Source: Artemisia argyi (lineage: Eukaryota; Streptophyta; Magnoliopsida; Asterales; Asteraceae). From it: DNA of 64,000 nucleotides. The notes beneath the pieces were generated by a model. The model searched no databases. It saw nothing but the letters and a program-made list of their open reading frames with translations, and was not told the origin of the DNA. Location of the stretch: the NCBI GenBank assembly GCA_030686995.1, contig CM060697.1, positions 104,345,272-104,409,271 on the forward strand, in the 5' to 3' direction. The translations under genes were made by a program, and so were the position numbers. Positions 35,301 through 46,100 of this stretch are shown piece after piece. The number at the start of each line of letters is the position of its first letter. Positions within the stretch are counted from its first letter, which is position 1.

Positions 35301-36228
35301 TTTACTTGTCATGGTTAAGTACTTCAAAAGTATAATGGGAGAATGTACTTTTCCTAAACTCTTTTGTAATTGCAGGCTGACAAACTTGTGGAACACATAA
35401 AGTTTGATCATGGTTACACTTCTAAGAGCCCTGCAGTAGTCAATGTATGTAAATTTTTTTATATTTTTTGTTTTTTACGCGCTGATACATTCAGGAGAAA
35501 ACTTACATGTAGTTTGTTGTGCACAACTATTTAGTTACTTGAGATATTAGGAGAATTCAACCCAGAACAACAAAGGGCATTCTGTCAGTTCGTCACTGGT
35601 GCTCCTCGGCTTCCTCCTGGTGGTTTGGCTGTGCTAAATCCAAAGCTGACGATTGTTCGAAAGGTATATATTTTACACACTGGCATTCTGTTTGTCATGA
35701 TTATGTAACATTGTAATGAACTTTCTGTTGAGGTGCTTATAATTTTCTTTTGTATGGTGCAGCATTCATCAACAGCCAGTAATGTGGCATCTAGTGCGAA
35801 CGGATTGTCAGAACCTGCTGATGATGACTTGCCTAGTGTGATGACGTGTGCAAATTACTTAAAGCTTCCTTCTTACTCCACCAAGGTAACATCCTTTCTT
35901 ATAGCGCAAACCGTTATTATATCAACTCTTTCTCAACATACACTCTCTCTTCTAATTAGGATAAAGGAAAATATAAGTGTAAAATTGTGGGTTTGTGTGG
36001 GTGTGTTAATGGATTAAAATGTTCAGTTTAGGAACTTATATACAGGTTCGTAACCGTAGAGATAATGCTATTTGGATTACTTGTTAAAAATGACTTGGTA
36101 ACCCCTAGATGATTTACTTATTTGGCTGTTGCTAACAACTTGTTACATTTTTTAAATAACAGGAAATTATGTACAAACAACTTCTTTATGCAATCAGCGA
36201 AGGCCAAGGATCTTTTGATTTGTCATGA
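26363..36228 (+). CDS. UPL3: UPL3-type HECT E3 ubiquitin-protein ligase, 17 exons, 1768 aa
   Basis: Exons: 26363-27085, 27611-27721, 27816-27932, 28033-28203, 28285-28446, 29423-29671, 29749-29870, 29959-31300, 32048-32143, 32833-34248, 34347-34571, 34701-34805, 35199-35279, 35376-35444, 35535-35663, 35763-35885, 36163-36228. All introns are GT-AG and all joins keep frame. The start [20 protein letters not shown] is that of Arabidopsis UPL3 (KAKTUS). Residues ~100-500 form armadillo-type repeats ([37 protein letters not shown]). A Ser-rich and acidic linker follows, then a C-terminal HECT domain from about residue 1390. The catalytic Cys is C1735 in [21 protein letters not shown] ligases take ubiquitin from an E2 onto this Cys and pass it to substrates. 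In Arabidopsis UPL3 represses trichome endoreduplication and targets GL3/EGL3. Odd: C1476 replaces the Arg I expect in LLGRVMAKAL, and the stretch between MWRSSS and [11 protein letters not shown] looks shorter than in Arabidopsis. Confidence 0.97.
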
Positions 36229-36327
36229 GTTTTCATTTGAAACTGACCGAAATTTTGTACATTGTATCTCATATGCGTTTGGAATCATTACTTATAAATG
36301 GGTTGCATATCATCATCTACTCCGCTC

Positions 36328-36333
36328 AATAAA
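36328..36333 (+). terminator. candidate polyadenylation signal of UPL3
   Basis: AATAAA lies 100 nt after the stop codon. It is a canonical plant near-upstream element in a reasonable position. The actual cleavage site is not visible. Confidence 0.45.
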
Positions 36334-37539
36334 AGTTTATCAAGGCACCCCTCCCTGACTGCAATGTTAAGGTAAGTCTTCTTATGTTTCAATATGCTAG
36401 TCACTCTTTATGCATGTGTTTAGTGCTCTTTCATGCATATCAAAGAAATCTGAGTAACAATTGTTATATTAAAAGAACATAGTAATGGTTTATGGTAAAC
36501 ATTATGGCTTTTTGAAATTGATTATCTAGGTTATTTTTATTGAAGTTGCAACTCAGCTTACTTTGATTACATTATATATGGGTCAAATGTTGATTAATTT
36601 CTTACATGATGCAGCAAAATTGATTTTCCAAAGGTAAAATAATCAAAGAAATCTCATTGTTCGCCAAAATTCCAACGTTTAAATTTGATTATCTGATTAT
36701 TGCAACTTCAGATGGTAGAAGCAAAAACTTGGCCAAACTTTTGACACATGTTATTTTATAAGGCAAATCACTTTCGAAATGACCATCCAAACACCTCTCT
36801 TTGTGATTTACACGTGATTACTTAAAACTTCTTTTACCAGTCTTGTTCTTGTGATTTTGACCATCTTCATCTTATTGTTTTTGCAGTTAATGACTTAATG
36901 ATGGATGTGGTGATTCAATCACAGAACACATGCTTTGCCAAACAAGGACAAACTTCCCAAAATGTTCGTTTTCTGCAGCAGTTATTTTGTAAATAACTAG
37001 TAGAATATCATACATCTTGTCTTATAAAAATGCGACGATTAACGTGTATTTGGTTACTTCCGTTTTACTTGATGTATCCTTTTTTGTTTTTTGGTTGACA
37101 ATGTCACATACTAGAATCTTTCTTTCCTATAAACTGCTGGAGTTTTTGAGCGTTGATATCTCTTTGAAATAGCCAAATGTAACTCAATTAAAAGTCTTAA
37201 AAACGGAAATGATATTTGAGAAAGCGATACTATACTTTCACAATTTGATTTTGATAGTAATTAAAAGGGATAATCATTTTAAAATGTATACACTTTTTTC
37301 AGTTTTGTGTAGCAAACTAATTATTTTGTAGATCAACTTTTTGTAGATCGTGTAGCAAACGAATTACAATCAGGCCAAATCTTGATTTGGCCAATTTTTT
37401 TTTAGGGATAACCATTTATAAATGTCGTTGACTTATGGCAAGTTTAATACATCAATCTCAAAAAAATAAAAAATAAATAAAAAAAATAAAAATAAAAATG
37501 CTACATAGAACCGGAAAAAGTGATAAAAGCATACCTATA

Positions 37540-37687
37540 TTTAAATGTAGGCAATTGCCTACATCCCTTTTGTAATATATGGTAGAGACAAGGGAAAACA
37601 TGTACCATATACTTACTTCAGGGACTGAACTGTATATTTTTCAAACTTTTTACAAAAGAAATGTAGGCAATTGGCTACATTTAAATG
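37540..37687. repeat. MITE-like inverted repeat with TGTAGGCAATTGCCTACA
   Basis: The ~36-bp arms, ATTTAAATGTAGGCAATTG onward and their inverted copy ending at 37687, differ by a few bases. Each arm contains its own palindrome around AATT. The ~75-bp spacer has no ORF. Confidence 0.65.
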
Positions 37688-37904
37688 TAGGCATTATTTC
37701 CCCTAAGTAAAATACATTTTAAAATAATTACCCCTAATTAAAATTTATGGCAACTTGTTACATGATTATCTTCATTGTCACTTGAGCAGTTTTAATCAAA
37801 GCAATACCAGGACTCTAAGCCAACGACAAAAGTCGCGCTTTTACACTTTCGTTGCCTAAACGTACCTTGCTTACACAATGCCAGGAGATAAATATTATTA
37901 CCGA

Positions 37905-38035
37905 ATCAAAACTGAAAAAACCAAAAAAACCGAACCAATTGAAAAACATCAGAAACGGTTTTGAGTTAAAAAAATCGAATGTTTGAAGCGGTTTTTAGTT
38001 GCATATGAAAAACCGAACCGAAAAAACCGTCGCGC
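37905..38035. repeat. AAAACCGAACCG-rich hAT-like repeat
   Basis: Words such as AAAACCGAACC and GGTTTTTAGTT appear in both orientations. The right side ends near CCGTCGCGCCCCACGC. This resembles the end composition of non-autonomous hAT elements. No TSD was resolved. Confidence 0.45.
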
Positions 38036-38691
38036 CCCACGCTTATTTATTTTTAATTAAAATAATTATATCTACTTAATTATTTTAACGAATAAATTGG
38101 TATATCTTTTGGAATTTTGCAAAAATTGTTAAAAATATTAAGACTTGCATTTCATATTTTTATGAATTTTTATATTTATATTTCGTGCTTTATTTGATAG
38201 TTTTGTATTGTCAGATTCATGCTAATATTAATCTCGTTTAACTTTAATTGTAGCTATAGATCAGATTTTGGTTGTTTATTTATATATAATACATTGATTG
38301 AAGTGAAGTAACTACGTCGTTTAATATGCAAGCTTTGAGGGTAAAATTTGGGTAAGTTGTTCTCCACACAAACTAAATGAATATTAGTTGATTAAAATTA
38401 GATATAATGCAAATAGAAAAAAAAGCAAGCAATAGAAAAGCTCTTCTTTGTTTTGTATTTCTTATTTAAGATTAGAATTTTATTTTGTTACACAAAAATT
38501 AACTCAGTAAAACTCAAATGCGTCAATGTCTTTTTTTGTATTTTTTGTTTTGTTAAATCTTTATTTCCTTGGTCATAACAAAGAAATAAGAAACGGATTT
38601 TAAATTAACATATCATTCTGACGTAACAATTTAATATGCTTCGCTGTAACACATGGGCTTTTTAATCCTTGTAGTATGAATACATATAATG

Positions 38692-38994
38692 CGTAGGGTT
38701 AAGTTATATAATAGCAATGTACTTTTCAAAGTATCTCGTTTTGGTACTTGTAATATTTTTAAGTTGTAGAATAGCAATGTACTTTACATAAGTGTTCCAG
38801 TTTGGTACGTAAATGATGTACCAAACTGGAACACTTATGTAAAGTACATTGCTATTCTACAATTTAAAAAAAGTACATGTACCAGAACGTGACACTTATA
38901 AAAGTACATTGCTATTTTACAACTTAAAAATAGTACACGTACCAAAACGGAACACTTTGAAAAGTCCATTGCTATTCTATAACTTAATCCTAAA
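38692..38994. repeat. 300-bp multi-level palindrome with a perfect 43-bp central hairpin
   Basis: The central arms 38766-38808 and 38818-38860 are perfect reverse complements around a 9-nt loop. Outward, the units repeat with mismatches: TAGCAATGTACTTTTC on the left side, and AAGTACATTGCTATT several times on the right. The outermost left GGGTTAAGTTATA pairs with TATAACTTAATCC at the right end. In RNA the whole block would fold into one long hairpin. Confidence 0.88.
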
Positions 38995-39235
38995 CAAGTG
39001 ATTGTTTACTATAAATTTATAGTATCAACTTCAACTAGAAAGATACTCTTAACATCAAATGAATCGGGGACTACATAAGAAATGGATGTAAGATGGTGAA
39101 CAACCTATTTGTTGTAGTCTATACATAGTTATTGCGTAAAAATTTAATTACATGTACAATATGAGTAGGTAGTAGTTGTGTAAAATTTAATTACTTGTAC
39201 AATTTGACATCAAATTACCGACTCAATTAGAAAAC

Positions 39236-39677
39236 TATATATAGGAAATTGAGGCTGACGGCGTCAAGACCAAATTGGTGACGCCGTCATCTCGCCGCCA
39301 AAATACTTCTCGGACTGCTTTGATCTACATCTGACGCCGTCATGTGTTAGGGTCTTCCAGGCCGTCACGTGTTTTACTCTTGACGCTCTACTTGTGACGC
39401 CTTCATGTTTGTACTGGGCCGTCATGCAATTTCCTCTTGACGCCGTCAGGATGTTGCTCTTGACGCCGTCACCTACTGTTTCCAGCAAGGAAAATTAAGA
39501 CTTTGGCGTTTTCTTCACTTTTATGCTCCAAAAACGTCCGAATTGTTTCCTTTTCCAGATTTCTCTCCCAAAGTACCTAAAATCACAAAAGGAACGATTT
39601 AGGGCAATAGTTGATCAAATAAATTCAATTCCGGGCTTAAATGACCCCCTAAAAGTGGTTCATTTTTCGCCTCATCA
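39236..39677 (-). repeat. Tat/Athila-like LTR fragment (U3) with TGACGsCGTCA array
   Basis: On the minus strand it begins TGATGAGGCGAAAAATG at 39677. It passes through GGGGTCATTTAAGCCC and TTTTAGGTACTTTGG and ends just after TATATATAG near 39236. The part beyond the TATA box, seen in the copy at 20566, is missing. This is therefore a truncated U3 rather than a whole LTR. It carries about nine TGACG-containing motifs between 39252 and 39470. Confidence 0.82.
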
Positions 39678-40455
39678 GCATTGAGCTCTATTAAACTCTT
39701 GAGTCCAAACTTATTTTCCTTAATAAGTAAGTATAGTATTTAGTAAATACTTCCTAACTATTTGAACTTAGTTTGCATCAAGAAGGCTCAATGCTCTACC
39801 AATCCGTGCTCATCTTAGCCTACATTTCCAAGTCGAGCTAAGCTCATCTGCAACCCTAATGGGCCAATGTCCACTTAAGTGGCGATGAACACATGCTATG
39901 ACTAGATAGAGACCTATTTCCCCACTTCTTTTAAAGGACATTCTAATTTAGCCTGATCTAACCCCTAGACAACTTTTGTAAGTCTATGTCTTGAGAAAAA
40001 GATGTTACAAGTGAAGTAGTCTCTGAAACTTGTATATATCGCCCTAAATCTTGCATTGAGTCGGTCATTTGTTCAATTGAAAATTTTCTTTTAATACCAT
40101 CTAATTCATAACAAACAACCACTAGTGGGCGCAGAAGCTTGTTCATAATTGTCAAAAACCATGGTGGTAGTGCTGTTACTATATATTTTCTAATTTTTTT
40201 ATAAATCCAGAAAACTTAATAATCATAACAAATACTCTTAACACGAAACTACTCATTACTATCAAATAACTAAGAGAACACGATATCCTACTGTTTAGAA
40301 TCTCTTCTTCTTTAATCAATAATTGATCCCGATGTCTCACTTTTTAGCATCATTTTAGTTTGCTGAGAGCTTATTGCATGCATCTTTTTCTACTTCTAAC
40401 AAATGAAATATTGTCATGTTATGTCTATGGTATCTCCTCTTTATCGTTATCGTCG

Positions 40456-40497
<42 letters not shown>

Positions 40498-40632
40498 CTA
40501 TTATTATTATGTTCAAAACGAAACAAACCCACTCGACCCGTTCACAAGTGAATGTGTAGAAATTGCCATCTCTACTGTTGAACTCAGTGTTAATACTTCA
40601 TCAGACCCAATTTCATCAGTATGTTTCCTAGG
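39678..40632. other. unassigned spacer with a TCA microsatellite
   Basis: No supported gene. A (TCA)n tract fills 40455-40497. A short ORF through it that reads as poly-Ser or poly-His is an artefact of the repeat. The right end is the flank of the gypsy LTR that starts at 40633. Confidence 0.55.
40455..40497. repeat. (TCA)n microsatellite
   Basis: About 14 uninterrupted TCA units, preceded by CGTCGTCATC and followed by CTATTATTATTATG. Confidence 0.9.
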
Positions 40633-41579
40633 TGTCACAACTCACCATTTCAGGTCATTTCCGAACTTCGACAATTTACTATTCATAAATCACTACTCAT
40701 TAAAACACTATTCATCATTTTACTATTTATCGTTTTTGATGTCAGTTTGATATTCTGAGAAGCACTCAAAAATTTTACTATTCACTTGACACTATTCATT
40801 TCCGGCAGAAAAACACTATTTATGTGCATTGCTCATTTCATCGTAAATTTAGTTTACAGATATTTAAATTCGCGTAACCAAATTGGTTCAGGTACAAATT
40901 CAGCTTTATCAGTAGGACATTTCATATGGACTAGAAATAGACTATATTTCATCATAATAACATTTGCATACTATACCACTCGTAGAATATTCATATTAAT
41001 ATTTTTGATATATTTAACGTTTTACGTATAATTATTTTTAAATAAACGTTAATATACGATTACTAAATATAACTAACATATATAAAAATTTCCACAATGG
41101 ATCCGATATATTTTTTTAAACCCTTTACAACGTCACAAAAAAATTATAAAATTCATTCACCCGGTATTTTGAGAATTTATTTAATTTACATCGTAAGTTT
41201 AATATAATTACGACGGTTTTCGTGAAAACTAAATAATAATCATCCAAATACCCAATACTTATACCCAATATATTTTCACAACTTTTATGACTTTATTATG
41301 TCCCGATTAACTTCGTCACATTTTATTTTAACTCGCCACGATTTTTTTTAATTAACTCGGTACCCGATAACACCTAACGGATACACGAAACAACTAAATA
41401 CTACCAAACTTCCTCAACACACCTCATTTCCTACCATGTGCCGCCCCCCCTTCTTGACTTCACATTGACCCTTTAATTACAATTATACCCTAAACTAGTA
41501 CATATCTTGTAAGTGTTCAAAATCAATTTCTTCACTTCATTAATAAACTAGCTAAGAAAGATATTTCTCTCATCTTCTT

Positions 41580-41999
41580 TGTTAGCATTAAAAATATGTA
41601 TTTAGAAGTGATGGTCATTCTCATACATGTAACTTTGTAATGTGTCGTAGATTACAATAGAATAGTCAATGGGCTTATGGTTTGGACTAATCTAATAGGT
41701 TATAAGTTATGTATTACAACTAGTCCATACTTAATGTAAAAGTCCAATCCATGACCAAGCCCATCCAAGCCCATTAGGGTGTTACATCTCTTACTATATA
41801 AACACCTCAAATGAGTCATTTGAGGTGTGTGCTTGTGTGTGTATTGTGTGTGTTTTTTTATAAAAGTTCTCTTCATCTCTTATCACTATTTCATATAAGT
41901 TAACGCCACATATATTATACCAAGTCACCATCTTCTCTTCATCTTTACTTCATCTAGTCATTGTATTTGTGTTAAAGTTGATATATCTAAGGTCCTACA
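41580..41999 (+). repeat. 5' LTR (420 bp) of the Sirevirus
   Basis: Runs from TGTTAGCATTAAAAATATG to AAGGTCCTACA. It keeps a TATATAA box at 41795-41801. It differs from the 3' copy at one base, T41797. Confidence 0.95.
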
Positions 42000-42001
42000 A
42001 G

Positions 42002-42011
42002 TGGTATCAAT
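42002..42011 (+). other. primer-binding site of the Sirevirus
   Basis: TGGTATCAAT starts two bases after the LTR end. The first eight bases match the initiator tRNA-Met complement, then it departs (ATCGCC instead of GAGCC). A reduced match may still prime. Confidence 0.65.
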
Positions 42012-42254
42012 CGCCTCACAATGATTTAGGAGTGTTTTCTATCAAGTTTTTGCTAAAAAGTTTCGTATTTTTCATTTATACGTGTACTTTTTATTCAAAA
42101 AGATTTGATTTTTAAACGTTTTAGTGGTAAAGTTGTTGTTTTTATTGAAGCTTTAGTGATTCCAAGTGTTTTGGGAAAGATTTGATCATTAGAAACAAGT
42201 GAAAAAAGAGTTTTTGGTTGAAAAAATCGAATTTTTGAAGTTTTCTAGTCATCC

Positions 42255-42856
42255 TACGCGTAACTTTTGGGCATAGTACGAATATCCAGCTGTGAACAGT
42301 ACTTTCTGTCCTTTCTACGCATAAAAAGTACTGTTTACGCGTAAGTTTGAGGTCAAAACCCTTTTTCTACGCGTAACTAAGGTCAAAACCCTTTTCTTAC
42401 GCGTAACATTGGTCAAAACCCTGTTCCTACGCTTAACTTGTAAGTCTACGCGTTAAATCCTACGCGTAAGTTCCATTTCTACGCATAAGTCAGATCTTAC
42501 GCATAAGATTTAATCTTACGCGTAAGTTTCAGAATTCTACGCATAACTTCATCAAAGGTCTTCTCTTCGTGCTACGGTGACTCAGTACTTCCCTGACTTG
42601 GATAAGTTTGTGGAATACTTCGACACGGGATATCTTTCAAGCTTGGATAAGTTTGAGAGATCACTTTGGTTTGAAAACCTTACGCGTAACAATTCTTACG
42701 CATAAACTCTAAGTTTACGCGTAAAATCAAAGTCTACGCATAAACATTATTGTTTACGCATAACTTAGATCTTACGCATAACTTACAGGTTACGCATAAC
42801 ATCTTACGCGTAAGATTATTCAAGGTTTACGCGTAAAATCAAGCTTTACGCGTAAG
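42255..42856 (+). repeat. array of 22 near-palindromic TACGCGTAA / TACGCATAA motifs
   Basis: I counted 11 TACGCGTAA, 9 TACGCATAA and two variants (TACGCTTAA, TACGCGTTA) in ~600 bp of the leader. Most are preceded by T or CT. In 42350-42430 three lie in a ~35-bp tandem unit starting GGTCAAAACCC. The rest have irregular spacing in otherwise unique sequence, so the motif itself, not a longer unit, is what repeats. There is a gap at 42550-42680 with no copy. TTACGCGTAA is a perfect palindrome and contains ACGCGT, which fits the CAMTA-type vCGCGb site. Confidence 0.95.
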
Positions 42857-43153
42857 TTTTTGACTTTTTGACAACCAAACTTCAAACGGCCATAACTTTT
42901 GAACCGTAACTCCGTTTTCGACGAATCAGCTGTCAAAACGACCGCGAGACCGAGAAGAAGGACACGTTGAATTATCTAAAGATCATTCAAGCCCAGCTTC
43001 GAGGCCCAAATCCACTCTGAACGGAAGTTATTGAGGTTTTAAGGTTTCAGATCAAATTTTTCACCATAAAAACTTGCATCAACTTACACTAAACACTACT
43101 CCTACTTCGTTGGAACGATCCAAGAATCAACTTTATCTATCTAGACTTCATCA

Positions 43154-46100
43154 ATGGCTACTCAGCAAGATATTCATGCAGCCGGTGCGGAAAACCGACC
43201 TCCAATGCTTGAAAAAGGTGGATATCTCCCATGGACAAGCCGCATGCTTCGTTACATCAAAACAAAGCCTGATGGTAAACTAATGATCAACTCCATTACA
43301 AATGGTCCATTCAAGCCAAGACAAGTTCAAATTGAAGGTAATCCAAATGCAACACCTCCTACTCAACCATTTGTGCATGAACAAACAGAAGCAGATTACA
43401 CAGAGGAAGACAAGAAGCAGATCGCCGCTGATGATATGGCAATGCATTTAATCCAACTTGGATTACCACGGGAGATCTTTGCTGCGGTCGACAGCTGTGA
43501 AACTGCTTATGCTATGTGGGAACGTGTTAGAAGGATATGTCATGGAACAGAGATTGGACAACAGGATGTTGAGAACAAACTTCTTACTGAATGGGAGAAT
43601 TTCACATCCACTAAAGGTGAACAGATTGAATCTTACTACACAAGGTTTTGCACTTTGATGAATGAGTTAATCAGAAACAAGTTGACACCTCGAACAATTG
43701 CAACAAACATCAAATTCATCAATAACCTTCCAGAAGAATGGGGTCGTTATGTTACAATTGTCAATCAAACAAAGGATTTACATAAGGTGAACTATGATCA
43801 ACTCTATGACTTTTTGAAGCAAAACCAAGCTGAGGCTAATGAAGTAAGGAAAGAAAGATTGGCAAAGAATCATGATCCTCTCGCATTAATTGCTAATACA
43901 CCAACACCTTTACCAGTGAACACTCAACAACCATCATCATCTTCCACTCACAACTACATGCAACCATCATGCATTCTACAACCAACACCGGTCTACCAAC
44001 AACAGTTCTACCCACAGCAACAACATGTTATTCCACAACAGCAATACCCACATTTCCAAGAACCAGAATTCACTGACAATGATGAAGCTACTGCAGCCTT
44101 GACTCAAGCGTTTGCTTTTCTGACAAAAGCTTTCCAAGGACGCTATTCTACACCAACAAACAACAACCAAAGGATTTCATCGAACACTCGCAATAAGCAG
44201 ATTGCTCAGCCGAGTTTCAATATGGGCAACGGAGGCCAAATGGTTAGAGTTTATGGGAATCAGCAAGGATATACTACTGGAATTAACATGGGGAATCAGA
44301 ATATGCTAAATGCAGGGAATCAGAATGCAGGAAATCAGTATGGTCAGTATGCAGGGAATCAGATGGGTCAGTTTGTTGTAAATCAGAGGGGTCAGAATGT
44401 TGGTAATCAGGCAATGGGTAATCAGAATAGAAATGTTGCAGCTCCAGTAGTTGGGAATTTGGGAAATGTGAATCAGGGTAATCCGGTAAAGTGTTTCAAC
44501 TGTCAGGGTGTAGGTCATATGGCAAGGAACTGTCCTACTAAGCCGAACAAGAAAGACACAGCGTACTTGCAGAAAGCATTACTGTTGGCACAAAAGAATG
44601 AGGCAGGGTTTCAGTTAAACGCAGAGGAGAATGATTTTATGGCTCTTATGGATGACATGGAAGATAGAGAGGATATCGATGCGAACTGCATATTCATGGC
44701 GAATCTTCAGGAAGCTAAGTATGACACGGATTCTGATACACTTCCTGTTTATGACACCAATGCACCATCTGAGGTATCCAACTTCAACTCATGTCACAAT
44801 AATGATATATTTGATATGTCTCCTCATGAGGAACAGCATTCTGAGAAGCTAGCACCCACTTATGATACATACCTGGATACGCCAAGTAGTAGCAATACTC
44901 CTTCAGCAACTCCAGATGTGAATCATAATGGAGGCTTCGTTTCACAGCATGCTGAGAATGATGAGGAAACACGTGCTTTGTTTGAATCATTATTGAATAA
45001 TTGTCGTATTGAAATTGAGAATGTGAAAAAGGTCAATCGCGATGTTAAGGCCGCGAATGTTAAATTGACCGCTGAGCTTGAGAGTTACAAAGAAAACGTT
45101 AAAGCTTTTGAATTTCATAACAAAAGATTGTCTGAATTAGAAACTGGTTATCAAAATTCCGTTTCAAGGGAAAAACAATTGCAACTCAAGTTTGATACAC
45201 TTGATGTTAATTCTTTCAAGAAGATAAAAGCTTTAAACGCGGAAATTTCTGATTTACAAAACCAACTTTCTAAACAAAAAACAGCTTATACCAATCTTGA
45301 AAAAGAAAGGGATGAGTTGAAAAAGGACTTTGCAAAGAAAGAAGACAAACTTTTGGCCGAAATCGTAGAGTCAGAACACATGATTGCTCATTTAGAAGAA
45401 TTGGTGGTTAAGTCGGGTCAGTCAAGTCAAACAATGAAAATGATTTCAAATCAAACTAATCCGGTTTACCATACGAAACATAAAGTGGCTCTCGGTAACA
45501 ACACCCCCAGTAATCTCAAGAAAGCTCAGCAAGAACAGAATGTTTTGTATAATGGTAATGTGATTTACACTAAACATGATCCTCCCGTCGTTCGGGATTC
45601 TGTGCAAACGATAGAACATGTCGAAGAGAGCATTACTAAAATGAAACAAAAGGATTTGAAACCCATTGATTACAACAAATTGAACAAACTTTCGGGAATT
45701 ACTTTTGTTCCACAAAAAGAACCATCTGTGTTTTCCATAAAACGACCATTCTCAAAAATGTTTTCTAAGAAAGTAATTGTTTCCAAATCTCTTTCAAAAA
45801 TGGAACAAATTTCTTCTAACAACACTTTTAATACAAGTGAGGCTAGAGAAATTTTGGATGACGTTAAAAAGAGAATTCAAGAACTTCAAAATATTGTTGC
45901 TTCTAAAACTACAATCGATATTAACAACTGGCATTCCAGTTTTCATATTGAGCAGAAAAAAGTTTTTGAAAACGAAATTACTATCCCACTGAATAACATC
46001 AGTGCGAGGGTAATTCATTTTGAACGTGCTTTCTTAAAAGAAACGGCCGACTTTGTCAAGGACCACAAATCCCTGGTAAACGAAACTAATGATACTCGTG

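Larger units (their letters stand above)
36360..38690. other. intergenic region downstream of UPL3
   Basis: AT-rich with no supported gene. It holds an inverted repeat at 37540-37687 and an ACCGAACC-rich hAT-like repeat at 37905-38035, listed separately. An A-rich run of AAAATAAAAA units lies near 37460-37500. Confidence 0.5.

Noticed and set aside
40360..40750. Poly-Ser and poly-His short ORFs
   Set aside because: They are the (TCA)n microsatellite in two frames.
42255..42856. CRISPR-like array
   Set aside because: The regular motif is only 9 bp, the spacing is irregular and the context is a plant retrotransposon leader.
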